Below, piece by piece: positions 1-9,216 of a stretch of 64,000 nt of DNA; the stretch's first letter is position 1, and each line of letters begins with the position of its first letter. The position numbers and the translations under genes were made by a program. The notes under the pieces were generated by a model, which was not told the origin of the DNA, did not search any database, and saw only the letters and a program-made list of their open reading frames with translations. The DNA is from Bradyrhizobium sp. 186 (lineage in GTDB: Bacteria; Pseudomonadota; Alphaproteobacteria; Rhizobiales; Xanthobacteraceae): positions 2,542,001 to 2,606,000 of the forward strand of contig NZ_CP082164.1 in assembly GCF_023101685.1 (NCBI RefSeq), given 5' to 3'.

Positions 1-3000
1 TCGGTCACGGTCGGACCGGTGGTGCTGAGCGTATAGACCACTGCGCCGCTGGTGGCGGTGTTGCCGGCCGCATCGCTCACCCGTGCCGTCAGGGAGTTGC
101 TGCCCTGGTTGAGCGTGACCGTGGTGGTCCAAGTCCCGTTGCCCTGCACGATGGCGGTGCCGATCGCGGTGGTACCGTCGAGAATGGTGACGGTGGCGCC
201 GGCATCGGCCACGTCGACCGTGCCGGTGATGGTCTGGCTCGCCTGGTTGGTCGACCCGCCCGCGCTGGTGATCGCAACCGTCGGCGCGCTCGTGTCCAGC
301 GTAAAGATCAGCGATGCGCTGCCGGTGTTGCCAAAGCTGTCCGTCTGGCTCGCCACGATGGTGTGCGACCCGTCGGCCAGCCCGCCCGGCGTGAACGACC
401 ACGCCCCTTGCGCATCGGTGGTGGCGGTCGCGGCCACCGCACTGCCGTCGATCGTGAAGTGCACCACCGTGTTGGCAAGCCCGGTGCCGTTCACGGCCGG
501 GTTGGAGGTAACGTGGTCGGTGGCCGAACTGCCGGTGTCGGAGACCAGGCCTTCGGTCACGGTCGGACCGGTGGTGCTGAGCGTATAGACCACTGCGCCG
601 CTGGTGGCGGTGTTGCCGGCCGCATCGCTCACCCGTGCCGTCAGGGAGTTGCTGCCCTGGTTGAGCGTGACCGTGGTGGTCCAAGTCCCGTTGCCCTGCA
701 CGATGGCGGTGCCGATCGCGGTGGTACCGTCGAGAATGGTGACGGTGGCGCCGGCATCGGCCATGTCGACCGTGCCGGTGATGGTCTGGCTCGCCTGGTT
801 GGTCGACCCGCCCGCGCTGGTGATCGCAACCGTCGGCGCGCTCGTGTCCAGCGTAAAGATCAGCGATGCGCTGCCGGTGTTGCCAAAGCTGTCCGTCTGG
901 CTCGCCACGATGGTGTGCGACCCGTCGGCCAGCCCGCCCGGCGTGAACGACCACGCCCCTTGCGCATCGGTGGTGGCGGTCGCGGCCACCGCACTGCCGT
1001 CGATCGTGAAGTGCACCACCGTGTTGGCAAGCCCGGTGCCGTTCACGGCCGGGTTGGAGGTAACGTGGTCGGTGGCCGAACTGCCGGTGTCGGAGACCAG
1101 GCCTTCGGTCACGGTCGGACCGGTGGTGCTGAGCGTATAGACCACTGCGCCGCTGGTGGCGGTGTTGCCGGCCGCATCGCTCACCCGTGCCGTCAGGGAG
1201 TTGCTGCCCTGGTTGAGCGTGACCGTGGTGGTCCAAGTCCCGTTGCCCTGCACGATGGCGGTGCCGATCGCGGTGGTACCGTCGAGAATGGTGACGGTGG
1301 CGCCGGCATCGGCCACGTCGACCGTGCCGGTGATGGTCTGGCTCGCCTGGTTGGTCGACCCGCCCGCGCTGGTGATCGCAACCGTCGGCGCCGCCGTGTC
1401 CAGCGTAAAGATCAGCGATGCGCTGCCGGTGTTGCCAAAGCTGTCCGTCTGGCTCGCCACGATGGTGTGCGACCCGTCGGCCAGCCCGCCCGGCGTGAAC
1501 GACCACGCCCCTTGCGCATCGGTGGTGGCGGTCGCGGCCACCGCACTGCCGTCGATCGTGAAGTGCACCACCGTGTTGGCAAGCCCGGTGCCGTTCACGG
1601 CCGGGTTGGAGGTAACGTGGTCGGTGGCCGAACTGCCGGTGTCGGAGACCAGGCCTTCGGTCACGGTCGGACCGGTGGTGCTGAGCGTATAGACCACTGC
1701 GCCGCTGGTGGCGGTGTTGCCGGCCGCATCGCTCACCCGTGCCGTCAGGGAGTTGCTGCCCTGGTTGAGCGTGACCGTGGTGGTCCAAGTCCCGTTGCCC
1801 TGCACGATGGCGGTGCCGATCGCGGTGGTACCGTCGAGAATGGTGACGGTGGCGCCGGCATCGGCCACGTCGACCGTGCCGGTGATGGTCTGGCTCGCCT
1901 GGTTGGTCGACCCGCCCGCGCTGGTGATCGCAACCGTCGGCGCGCTCGTGTCCAGCGTAAAGATCAGCGATGCGCTGCCGGTGTTGCCAAAGCTGTCCGT
2001 CTGGCTCGCCACGATGGTGTGCGACCCGTCGGCCAGCCCGCCCGGCGTGAACGACCACGCCCCTTGCGCATCGGTGGTGGCGGTCGCGGCCACCGCACTG
2101 CCGTCGATCGTGAAGTGCACCACCGTGTTGGCAAGCCCGGTGCCGTTCACGGCCGGGTTGGAGGTAACGTGGTCGGTGGCCGAACTGCCGGTGTCGGAGA
2201 CCAGGCCTTCGGTCACGGTCGGACCGGTGGTGCTGAGCGTATAGACCACTGCGCCGCTGGTGGCGGTGTTGCCGGCCGCATCGCTCACCCGTGCCGTCAG
2301 GGAGTTGCTGCCCTGGTTGAGCGTGACCGTGGTGGTCCAAGTCCCGTTGCCCTGCACGATGGCGGTGCCGATCGCGGTGGTACCGTCGAGAATGGTGACG
2401 GTGGCGCCGGCATCGGCCATGTCGACCGTGCCGGTGATGGTCTGGCTCGCCTGGTTGGTCGACCCGCCCGCGCTGGTGATCGCAACCGTCGGCGCCGCCG
2501 TGTCCAGCGTAAAGATCAGCGATGCGCTGCCGGTGTTGCCAAAGCTGTCCGTCTGGCTCGCCACGATGGTGTGCGACCCGTCGGCCAGCCCGCCCGGCGT
2601 GAACGACCACGCCCCTTGCGCATCGGTGGTGGCGGTCGCGGCCACCGCACTGCCGTCGATCGTGAAGTGCACCACCGTGTTGGCAAGCCCGGTGCCGTTC
2701 ACGGCCGGGTTGGAGGTAACGTGGTCGGTGGCCGAACTGCCGGTGTCGGAGACCAGGCCTTCGGTCACGGTCGGACCGGTGGTGCTGAGCGTATAGACCA
2801 CTGCGCCGCTGGTGGCGGTGTTGCCGGCCGCATCGCTCACCCGTGCCGTCAGGGAGTTGCTGCCCTGGTTGAGCGTGACCGTGGTGGTCCAAGTCCCGTT
2901 GCCCTGCACGATGGCGGTGCCGATCGCGGTGGTACCGTCGAGAATGGTGACGGTGGCGCCGGCATCGGCCATGTCGACCGTGCCGGTGATGGTCTGGCTC

Positions 3001-4170
3001 GCCTGGTTGGTCGACCCGCCCGCGCTGGTGATCGCAACCGTCGGCGCCGCCGTGTCCAGCGTAAAGATCAGCGATGCGCTGCCGGTGTTGCCAAAGCTGT
3101 CCGTCTGGCTCGCCACGATGGTGTGCGACCCGTCGGCCAGCCCGCCCGGCGTGAACGACCACGCCCCTTGCGCATCGGTGGTGGCGGTCGCGGCCACCGC
3201 ACTGCCGTCGATCGTGAAGTGCACCACCGTGTTGGCAAGCCCGGTGCCGTTCACGGCCGGGTTGGAGGTAACGTGGTCGGTGGCCGAACTGCCGGTGTCG
3301 GAGACCAGGCCTTCGGTCACGGTCGGACCGGTGGTGCTGAGCGTATAGACCACTGCGCCGCTGGTGGCGGTGTTGCCGGCCGCATCGCTCACCCGTGCCG
3401 TCAGGGAGTTGCTGCCCTGGTTGAGCGTGACCGTGGTGGTCCAAGTCCCGTTGCCCTGCACGATGGCGGTGCCGATCGCGGTGGTACCGTCGAGAATGGT
3501 GACGGTGGCGCCGGCATCGGCCACGTCGACCGTGCCGGTGATGGTCTGGCTCGCCTGGTTGGTCGACCCGCCCGCGCTGGTGATCGCAACCGTCGGCGCG
3601 CTCGTGTCCAGCGTAAAGATCAGCGATGCGCTGCCGGTGTTGCCAAAGCTGTCCGTCTGGCTCGCCACGATGGTGTGCGACCCGTCGGCCAGCCCGCCCG
3701 GCGTGAACGACCACGCCCCTTGCGCATCGGTGGTGGCGGTCGCGGCCACCGCACTGCCGTCGATCGTGAAGTGCACCACCGTGTTGGCAAGCCCGGTGCC
3801 GTTCACGGCCGGGTTGGAGGTAACGTGGTCGGTGGCCGAACTGCCGGTGTCGGAGACCAGGCCTTCGGTCACGGTCGGACCGGTGGTGCTGAGCGTATAG
3901 ACCACTGCGCCGCTGGTGGCGGTGTTGCCGGCCGCATCGCTCACCCGTGCCGTCAGGAAGTTGCTGCCCTGGTTGAGCGTGACCGTGGTGGTCCAAGTCC
4001 CGTTGCCCTGCACGATGGCGGTGCCGATCGCGGTGGTACCGTCGAGAATGGTGACGGTGGCGCCGGCATCGGCCATGTCGACCGTGCCGGTGATGGTCTG
4101 GCTCGCCTGGTTGGTCGACCCGCCCGCGCTGGTGATCGCAACCGTCGGCGCCGCCGTGTCCAGCGTAAAA
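1..4170 (-). repeat. 552-bp tandem coding repeats, about 7.5 copies
   Basis: The unit recurs with an exact period of 552 bp (landmarks at 52, 604, 1156, 1708, 2260, 2812, 3364 and 3916). Copies are almost identical. By eye they differ at two sites: Val/Met in the GTVD(V/M)ADAG segment, and Ser/Ala in the LDT(S/A)AP segment. The copy nearest the N-terminus has an extra Ser-to-Phe change at 3958. The two variants occur in mixed combinations, as expected from unequal crossing-over or gene conversion. Each unit encodes two Ig-like modules of about 92 residues. The array continues past position 1. Confidence 0.95.
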
Positions 4171-5693
4171 ACAACGGGCGCGCTCGTGGTGATGTTCGCT
4201 CCAGCGTCCAAGGCCACGATGCTGTGGTTGCCATCTCCCGTCAGAGTAACGGTTTTGCTCCAAACGCCTCCAGAGCCAACGGTAATCGTTCCAATCTGCG
4301 TGGTGACACCGTTGTAAGTGTCGTACAAAGTTACTGTCGTTCCAACGAAGGCCGCATCAACGGTTCCGCTGATCGTCTGACTCGCTTCGTTGACTGGACC
4401 ACCTGCGTTGCTGATAGTTACAGGGGCGAACGAAACCATGACAACAGCTTGTGCTGTATCCAAAGTGGGTATGAGGGACTTCGTTGCAGAGGTAGCAGAA
4501 TTTGCTGTATTGACGGCCAGTATCGCAGTATTTGGAGTGTTCGATCCGCCACTAGCCTGGCCTGTCACGTCGTTTGCAACGACGGTAGTCGGAGCCTCGG
4601 TCGGTGATGGTGGAGGACTCCCAGCAAACTTCTGCAGCGACTTTGTATTGACATCCCCTCGCTTGCCGTCGCTCGGTGGCGGCGTGTCTGGAGCGAGCTG
4701 TTTCCCGATATCGTAGGTCGTCAACACCTGCTGGAAAGCGCTGAATTCCTGCGCAACTTGGCTTGGGCTCTTACTGATCGCTTGCGTGATCACCTCGAGA
4801 TTGGCGGCTGGCGTTATGGTCAGCGATGGACCATCGCTGGTAACTATCCCGATTGGATCCCCGGCGATACAAACGCCTTGAAGCAAGTTCGTTGGGACGC
4901 ATTTAAAGACCTGTACTGAATGAACCTGACCATCATGCTGATCGGCAACTGAGACCGAGACCTGCCCATCCACTGAATCGACATTGAGAATGACTGCTGT
5001 CCCGCGAATTCCGATCACGGCAGTAGGCGTCGCGACCTGCATCTCGCCCGTCTTGGCAACCTGGCCAGCGACAAAACTGGCCGCACCCTGGACAAGAGTG
5101 AACAGCGAATGGTTCGAACCGCTCGTCAGACTGACTAAAGTACCATTCGCATTACTCTGCTCTTCATACCCCAATTCGTTCAACATGAAGCGAGCGTTGG
5201 CACTTAAGTTGAACGTTGTGCCGTCGATCAGAACCAAACCGAGGGTTGAGCCGCTTCCAGTCTGCACGACATCGTTCTGAAAGACGACGTCCCCGTTATT
5301 CGCCTCGATCGTAACGCCATTGCGAACGATGCTGGCGCTTCCCGTTATGGTGGCGACGTGACCGATCACCTTGCCGGCCGGATCATTTCCTCCGGCTTGA
5401 GCAAAGGCTTGATGGCCGGTTAGTGCTTCAACGACTCTCGAATCGAGTAATGCACCGTCCCGCGACATCAGCGGTGAGCGCTTTTCACCGAGAAAGTAAT
5501 CGCGAATTGTAACGCGATGGTTCGGGTCAGAAATGATGAGATCAGAGCCCGAACGCGCATATTCTCCTGAAAATAGCAGGTGCGCGTCCGGAATGATGAG
5601 TGCGTTAGCTGGGCCTGGCGCAGGGAAACCAAAGGAGCCCCACGCCACCTCAGACGCCGCGACATCGAATCCAAGATTCAATGGGGTATTCAA
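1..5693 (-). CDS. FecR-domain, Ig-like repeat surface protein (5' part; runs off the window)
   Basis: The minus-strand frame is open from a stop near 5708 to position 1, giving about 1,897 visible codons, and continues outside the window. The proposed start is TTG at 5693, preceded by a G-rich stretch (GTGGGGG). There is no in-frame ATG nearby, so the start is tentative. Residues about 1-110 form an N-terminal domain of the kind seen in large rhizobial surface proteins. Residues about 115-235 are a FecR domain, with the motifs GDVVQTGSGS-like and VIGIRGTAV. After a Pro/Ser-rich linker and one divergent Ig-like module (about 418-508), the protein is made of 184-residue repeats, each carrying two bacterial Ig-like modules. 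No signal peptide is visible, which fits type I secretion, but the C-terminal end that would show this is missing. Probable role: adhesin or biofilm matrix protein (inference). The long plus-strand frames here are shadows. Confidence 0.85.
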   Translation of the reverse strand, partial: MNTPLNLGFDVAASEVAWGSFGFPAPGPANALIIPDAHLLFSGEYARSGSDLIISDPNHRVTIRDYFLGEKRSPLMSRDGALLDSRVVEALTGHQAFAQAGGNDPAGKVIGHVATITGSASIVRNGVTIEANNGDVVFQNDVVQTGSGSTLGLVLIDGTTFNLSANARFMLNELGYEEQSNANGTLVSLTSGSNHSLFTLVQGAASFVAGQVAKTGEMQVATPTAVIGIRGTAVILNVDSVDGQVSVSVADQHDGQVHSVQVFKCVPTNLLQGVCIAGDPIGIVTSDGPSLTITPAANLEVITQAISKSPSQVAQEFSAFQQVLTTYDIGKQLAPDTPPPSDGKRGDVNTKSLQKFAGSPPPSPTEAPTTVVANDVTGQASGGSNTPNTAILAVNTANSATSATKSLIPTLDTAQAVVMVSFAPVTISNAGGPVNEASQTISGTVDAAFVGTTVTLYDTYNGVTTQIGTITVGSGGVWSKTVTLTGDGNHSIVALDAGANITTSAPVVFTLDTAAPTVAITSAGGSTNQASQTITGTVDMADAGATVTILDGTTAIGTAIVQGNGTWTTTVTLNQGSNFLTARVSDAAGNTATSGAVVYTLSTTGPTVTEGLVSDTGSSATDHVTSNPAVNGTGLANTVVHFTIDGSAVAATATTDAQGAWSFTPGGLADGSHTIVASQTDSFGNTGSASLIFTLDTSAPTVAITSAGGSTNQASQTITGTVDVADAGATVTILDGTTAIGTAIVQGNGTWTTTVTLNQGSNSLTARVSDAAGNTATSGAVVYTLSTTGPTVTEGLVSDTGSSATDHVTSNPAVNGTGLANTVVHFTIDGSAVAATATTDAQGAWSFTPGGLADGSHTIVASQTDSFGNTGSASLIFTLDTAAPTVAITSAGGSTNQASQTITGTVDMADAGATVTILDGTTAIGTAIVQGNGTWTTTVTLNQGSNSLTARVSDAAGNTATSGAVVYTLSTTGPTVTEGLVSDTGSSATDHVTSNPAVNGTGLANTVVHFTIDGSAVAATATTDAQGAWSFTPGGLADGSHTIVASQTDSFGNTGSASLIFTLDTAAPTVAITSAGGSTNQASQTITGTVDMADAGATVTILDGTTAIGTAIVQGNGTWTTTVTLNQGSNSLTARVSDAAGNTATSGAVVYTLSTTGPTVTEGLVSDTGSSATDHVTSNPAVNGTGLANTVVHFTIDGSAVAATATTDAQGAWSFTPGGLADGSHTIVASQTDSFGNTGSASLIFTLDTSAPTVAITSAGGSTNQASQTITGTVDVADAGATVTILDGTTAIGTAIVQGNGTWTTTVTLNQGSNSLTARVSDAAGNTATSGAVVYTLSTTGPTVTEGLVSDTGSSATDHVTSNPAVNGTGLANTVVHFTIDGSAVAATATTDAQGAWSFTPGGLADGSHTIVASQTDSFGNTGSASLIFTLDTAAPTVAITSAGGSTNQASQTITGTVDVADAGATVTILDGTTAIGTAIVQGNGTWTTTVTLNQGSNSLTARVSDAAGNTATSGAVVYTLSTTGPTVTEGLVSDTGSSATDHVTSNPAVNGTGLANTVVHFTIDGSAVAATATTDAQGAWSFTPGGLADGSHTIVASQTDSFGNTGSASLIFTLDTSAPTVAITSAGGSTNQASQTITGTVDMADAGATVTILDGTTAIGTAIVQGNGTWTTTVTLNQGSNSLTARVSDAAGNTATSGAVVYTLSTTGPTVTEGLVSDTGSSATDHVTSNPAVNGTGLANTVVHFTIDGSAVAATATTDAQGAWSFTPGGLADGSHTIVASQTDSFGNTGSASLIFTLDTSAPTVAITSAGGSTNQASQTITGTVDVADAGATVTILDGTTAIGTAIVQGNGTWTTTVTLNQGSNSLTARVSDAAGNTATSGAVVYTLSTTGPTVT

Positions 5694-5724
5694 ATTGGAC
5701 CCCCACTAGACATTTGAAATTAAT

Positions 5725-5753
5725 TTGTTTGAGCATTACTAATACTCAAACAA
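5725..5753. promoter_or_regulatory. 29-bp near-perfect palindrome upstream of the FecR/Ig-like gene
   Basis: The arms TTGTTTGAG and CTCAAACAA are perfect inverted repeats. The 11-bp centre is itself almost palindromic (ATTA-N-TAAT), so only one symmetric pair and the middle base break the symmetry. It lies in an AT-rich stretch about 30 bp upstream of the proposed TTG start. This position suits an operator for a dimeric regulator. A hairpin is also possible, but no T-tract follows. Confidence 0.5.
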
Positions 5754-5915
5754 TTAAATTGAAGAGCGCTTTTTTGCAGCCAAAGCCCGAGATAGGACTT
5801 GTTGAAGCCTGTCGATTGTTCGGCCAGCCTAGAATTGGGACCCCGGGGCCATATGAGCGCCCATCGTACTGTGCAATTCAAGTCCAGGCGCAGGCACTAT
5901 TTGGGAGTACCGACT

Positions 5916-6125
5916 ATGGAGCAACCGAGAAGGTCCCGTCGCTTGGACCTCTTCGAGGTGCGCCGTCGATTGGTAGACGCGCGCAATCGGCATCTTGATA
6001 ACCGCATTGTGGTAAGGCGTATCAACGGTCTGTTATGCCGCATTTATCACTTGGAGGAGGTGCGCGATCACAGCCAAAGTGAGCGAATCCGCAAAGCGTT
6101 TCACGCGGCGCTCCGAGAAACCTAG
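5916..6125 (+). CDS. Small basic hypothetical protein
   Basis: A 69-residue frame starts at ATG 5916, with GGGAG eight bases upstream as a ribosome site. It is rich in Arg and Leu (a segment FEVRRRLVDARNRHLDNR) and predicted helical. No family is recognised. The same frame is open upstream to 5799 with other possible starts. It lies alone between the FecR/Ig-like gene and the IS66 element. It may be a genuine small gene or chance coding in GC-rich DNA. Confidence 0.35.
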   Translation: MEQPRRSRRLDLFEVRRRLVDARNRHLDNRIVVRRINGLLCRIYHLEEVRDHSQSERIRKAFHAALRET

Positions 6126-6428
6126 GTTTTTCGATGGGTCTCGGTCATCGAAGCGTAGAGGTCATAGGCCAGTGGCTGCAGGCAGATGTTCTTCAAGCGG
6201 GCGCAACTCCTCAAAGAGGCTGTGGTTACCACCCGGCCTGTTCTCAGCGGGCACACACTGATTTAATACAGTGCGGGCTGACATGGCCTGTGGTTGTATG
6301 CGCTCGTTGCAACATAGGGAGTATACAATGAGGAACTTACCGTACGCCCACGATGAAGGCCGCCTTGTTCTGAGAGGCGGATTGAGCACTCATAAGCACG
6401 TGTTTAAGAGCGAGCTTAAGAGCGATTG
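6126..6428. other. Gap before IS66 tnpA
   Basis: No supported gene is seen. The left inverted repeat of the IS66 element should lie here, but I could not match it to sequence beyond tnpC. Confidence 0.5.
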
Positions 6429-6773
6429 ATGGGTCAGATTTCGGTGCTGACGGGGCCGGAACGCCGGCGGCGTTGGAGCGAGGATGAGCGGTGCCGGATC
6501 GTTGCGGAGGCCTTTGCGCCGGGATCGTGTGTGGCGCAGGTTGCGCGGGATCACGATATTTCAACGGGGCTGATTTACACCTGGCGGCGTCGGCTTCGCC
6601 AGGACCTTGCTGACCAGGGCTTTGTGGAAGCGGCGATGGAAGCGGAGCCGATCAAGGAAGCGGCACCGTCCGGTGAAGTGATCGTGGTGGAATTGACGGG
6701 GAGCGGACGGATCAGGATTTGCGGGTCGGCGCCGCCCTTGCTGGTGTCGGCGGTGTTGAAGGCGCTGCGATGA
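6429..6773 (+). CDS. tnpA: IS66 accessory protein TnpA
   Basis: This 114-residue protein has the TnpA-type helix-turn-helix near its N-terminus: RRRWSEDERCRIV, then VAQVARDHDISTGLIYTWRRR. ATG 6429 is preferred over the TTG directly before it. The C-terminal part (VIVVELTGSGRIRI) is typical of the family. Its TGA overlaps the ATG of tnpB (ATGA), suggesting translational coupling. In IS66 elements TnpA is required for transposition together with TnpB, but its biochemical role is not settled. Confidence 0.92.
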   Translation: MGQISVLTGPERRRRWSEDERCRIVAEAFAPGSCVAQVARDHDISTGLIYTWRRRLRQDLADQGFVEAAMEAEPIKEAAPSGEVIVVELTGSGRIRICGSAPPLLVSAVLKALR

Positions 6774-7117
6774 TTCCGATCCCCTCTGGCGTGCGGGTAT
6801 GGCTGGCGACGGGCCATACCGATATGCGGCGCGGCTTTCCGAGCCTGGCTTTGCAGGTGCAGGAGGTCTTGAAGCATGACCCACTGGGGGGTCATTTGTT
6901 TTGCTTCAGGGGGCGCCGTTCAGATCTGATAAAAATCATCTGGCACGATTCTCAGGGAGCGTGCCTGTTTACAAAAAGACTCGAAAGAGGAAGATTCATC
7001 TGGCCTTCGGCTGCCGGTGAAGCCGTGACGATCTCTCCGGCGCAGCTTTCTTACCTGCTATCTGGGATCGACTGGCGGAATCCTCAAGAAACTTTGCGTC
7101 CAACGCGAGTTGGATAG
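6770..7117 (+). CDS. tnpB: IS66 accessory protein TnpB
   Basis: The 115-residue product starts MIPIPSGVRVW, the standard TnpB beginning, at the ATG that overlaps the tnpA stop. The family signatures TDMRRGF, FRGRRSDLIKIIW and KRLERGRFIWP are all present, and the protein ends with the usual IDWR..PET segment. Length is normal for IS66 TnpB (Orf2). An upstream in-frame start at 6719 would only add a tail overlapping tnpA. This protein is not related to the TnpB nuclease of IS200/IS605. Confidence 0.94.
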   Translation: MIPIPSGVRVWLATGHTDMRRGFPSLALQVQEVLKHDPLGGHLFCFRGRRSDLIKIIWHDSQGACLFTKRLERGRFIWPSAAGEAVTISPAQLSYLLSGIDWRNPQETLRPTRVG

Positions 7118-7161
7118 CATTCTGCGATTGAACCTACCGGGAAATCTGATTCACTGGCTTC

Positions 7162-8898
7162 ATGAGTTTGAAGCCGGATGACCTTCCTTCGGATCTCGCC
7201 AGCGCCCAGGCGGCGCTGTTGATCGAACGTGAGGCGTTGCGGGCTGAACGCGACGCGCGGCTGAGGGTCGAGGTCGAACGCGATGCGGCCGCGGCGAAGG
7301 TCAGCCGGATACAGGCCGAAGCCATCAATTGGCAAGCCGAAGCGGCCAACGCGCGGGCGAAGCTGTCGGACAATGAGGCGCTGATCGCGCATCTCGAGCT
7401 GCGGATCGAGAAGCTCAAACGCGAACTGTACGGGCCGCGTTCCGAGCGCACGGCGCGGCTGATCGAGCAGTTGGAATTGGAACTTGAAGAACTCGTCACC
7501 ACGGCGAGCGAGGATGAGCTCGCCGCGCAGGCCGCGGCGGCAAAGGCGCAGAGCGTACGCGCCTTCACGCGCAAGCGGCCGGTGCGCAAGCCATGGCCGG
7601 ATGACATCGAACGCGAGCGCGTCGTCATTGAGGCTCCAACGAGCTGCGCCTGCTGCGGTGGATCGCGGCTGGCGAAGATCGGTGAGGATGTGACCAAGAC
7701 GCTGGAGGAGATCCCGCGCTGCTTCAAGGTCATCGAGACGGTACGCGAGAAGTTCACCTGCCGCGATTGCGAGAAGATCAGCCAGCCGCCGGCGCCGTTC
7801 CATGCCACGCCGCGCGGCTTCATCGGCCCGCAATTGCTGGCGACGATCCTGTTCGACAAGTTCGGTATGCATATCCCGCTCAATCGCCAGAGTGCGCGCT
7901 TTAAGTGCGAGGGGATCGACTTGCCGTTGTCGACCCTGGCCGATCAGGTCGGTCACGGGACCTTCGCCGTGATGCCGCTCTTCCACCTGATCGAGCGCCA
8001 TGTACTCGCGGCCGAGCGCCTGCATGGCGACGACACCACCATCCGCATCCTGGCCAAGAGCAAGTGCACAACCGGGCGGATCTGGACTTATGTGCGCGAT
8101 GACCGGCCCTTCGCCGGGCCTGCGCCGCCGGCGGCGGTCTATTACGCCTCGAGCGACCGGCGAGGTGAGCACCCGCAGAAGCATCTGGCCGCCTTCGCCG
8201 GCATCCTGCAAGCGGATTGCTACAGCGGCTTCGAGCCGTTGTTCGATCCGCAAAAGAAAGCGATGCCGATCACACCGGCGTTTTGCCTGGCCCATGCGCG
8301 GCGGGGCTTCTTCGAGCTGGCCGACATCGAGAAAAACGCCCGGGAAGGCCAGAAGGGCAAACCCATCTCCCCGATCGCACTGGAGGCGGTCAGACGCCTC
8401 GATGCGTTGTTCGAGATCGAACGCGCCATCAATGGCCGCAGCGCCGACGAGCGGCGTGCCGTGCGCCAGGAGAGGAGCAAACCACTTCTCGACGACATGC
8501 ACGCCTGGTTGCTCCGCGAGCGCGAAACCCTCTCGCGCTCCTCCGAGGTCCTGAAGCCTATGAACTACATGCTCAGGCGCTGGGACGACTTCGCCCGCTT
8601 CCTCGACGATGGCAGGATCTGCTTGACCAACAATTGTGCTGAGCGCGCATTGAGGGGCATCGCATTGGGAAGGCGCAACTGGACCTTCGCCGGCAGCCAG
8701 CGCGGTGCCGACCGTGCCGCCATCATGCTGACGATGATCACGACCTGTCGCCTCAACGACGTCGATCCCAAGGCCTGGCTCGCCGACGTCCTCGCCCGTA
8801 TCGCCGATCTTCCCGCGTCGCGTCTGCACGAACTGCTGCCCTGGGAATGGAAGCTCCTGCGCCAAGCCGACAAGCCCGCCGATCAGCAGGCCGCCTGA
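7162..8898 (+). CDS. tnpC: IS66 transposase TnpC
   Basis: The 578-residue DDE transposase starts at ATG 7162, 44 bases after tnpB. Residues about 20-110 form a coiled coil rich in Ala, Glu and Arg. A zinc-binding domain follows (CACC near 160, CRDC near 200). The catalytic core has HGDDTT (Asp near 290), QADCYSGF (Asp near 352) and NNCAERALR (Glu near 494). Length and motifs indicate an intact enzyme. The 593-residue minus-strand frame across the same DNA is a shadow. Confidence 0.95.
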   Translation: MSLKPDDLPSDLASAQAALLIEREALRAERDARLRVEVERDAAAAKVSRIQAEAINWQAEAANARAKLSDNEALIAHLELRIEKLKRELYGPRSERTARLIEQLELELEELVTTASEDELAAQAAAAKAQSVRAFTRKRPVRKPWPDDIERERVVIEAPTSCACCGGSRLAKIGEDVTKTLEEIPRCFKVIETVREKFTCRDCEKISQPPAPFHATPRGFIGPQLLATILFDKFGMHIPLNRQSARFKCEGIDLPLSTLADQVGHGTFAVMPLFHLIERHVLAAERLHGDDTTIRILAKSKCTTGRIWTYVRDDRPFAGPAPPAAVYYASSDRRGEHPQKHLAAFAGILQADCYSGFEPLFDPQKKAMPITPAFCLAHARRGFFELADIEKNAREGQKGKPISPIALEAVRRLDALFEIERAINGRSADERRAVRQERSKPLLDDMHAWLLRERETLSRSSEVLKPMNYMLRRWDDFARFLDDGRICLTNNCAERALRGIALGRRNWTFAGSQRGADRAAIMLTMITTCRLNDVDPKAWLADVLARIADLPASRLHELLPWEWKLLRQADKPADQQAA

Positions 8899-8960
8899 CC
8901 TTCACGCAACGCCATCATAGAGCTCGCCGTGCCCGCGCGCATGTCTCAATCAGGCGGTCT

Positions 8961-9179
8961 TCGTCGTATGCGTACAACTTACCTACCATCATTGCTATTG
9001 CAGCTCTCGCCAACTCGCTTTCGTCAGGGGTAATGGCGCAATCGACGCAACCTTCTAGCGGGGCGACAAAGGCCCCCGCTACGACGCAGCAACCCGACAA
9101 AGGTATGGCCGGGAAGAAAAAGCCGATGATGACTACCTGCACGCCGCGTCAAAAGATGTCTGGGGCAGCTTGCTCGTAA
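8961..9179 (+). pseudogene. Small exported protein, 5' end lost at the IS66 boundary
   Basis: The frame reads a signal-peptide-like core (NLPTIIAIAALANSL), an Ala-Gln cleavage site (VMAQ), then a low-complexity Ser/Thr/Ala/Lys segment and a short Cys-containing tail. No in-frame ATG, GTG or TTG exists between the end of tnpC and the signal core; the only start lies inside tnpC at 8847. The simplest reading is that IS66 insertion removed the start of a secreted-peptide gene. The function is unknown. Confidence 0.5.
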
Positions 9180-9186
9180 CAAGCTG

Positions 9187-9216
9187 GAGGCCGCCTTAGT
9201 TGGCGGCCTCTTTCAT
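9187..9216 (+). terminator. Rho-independent-like terminator
   Basis: A perfect 9-bp stem (GAGGCCGCC / GGCGGCCTC) encloses the loop TTAGTT and is followed by TTTCATTT. It lies eight bases after the stop of the truncated exported-protein gene and probably belonged to it. Confidence 0.75.

Larger units (their letters stand above)
6429..8898 (+). mobile_element. IS66-family insertion sequence (tnpA-tnpB-tnpC)
   Basis: The three genes are in the standard IS66 order and all read plus, with an ATGA overlap between the first two. All appear full length, so the element may still be active. The stated limits are the coding limits. Terminal inverted repeats and the target duplication were not resolved by eye. 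A small exported-protein gene beginning right after the element lacks its start, as if the insertion cut it. Confidence 0.9.

Noticed and set aside
1..4170. CRISPR-like array because of regular repeats
   Set aside because: The unit is 552 bp, fully coding, and has no unique spacers.
363..4607. 1,414-aa plus-strand frame with repeats rich in Gly, Arg and His
   Set aside because: It is a shadow of the minus-strand Ig-like gene. Composition is unnatural, and the opposite strand gives recognised FecR and Ig-like domains.
7084..8865. 593-aa minus-strand frame
   Set aside because: Lies opposite the IS66 transposase tnpC, which carries clear DDE motifs. It is a GC-driven shadow.
6126..9000. Terminal inverted repeats and target duplication of the IS66 element
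   Set aside because: I compared both flanks and found only short, imperfect similarity, so no limits are claimed.
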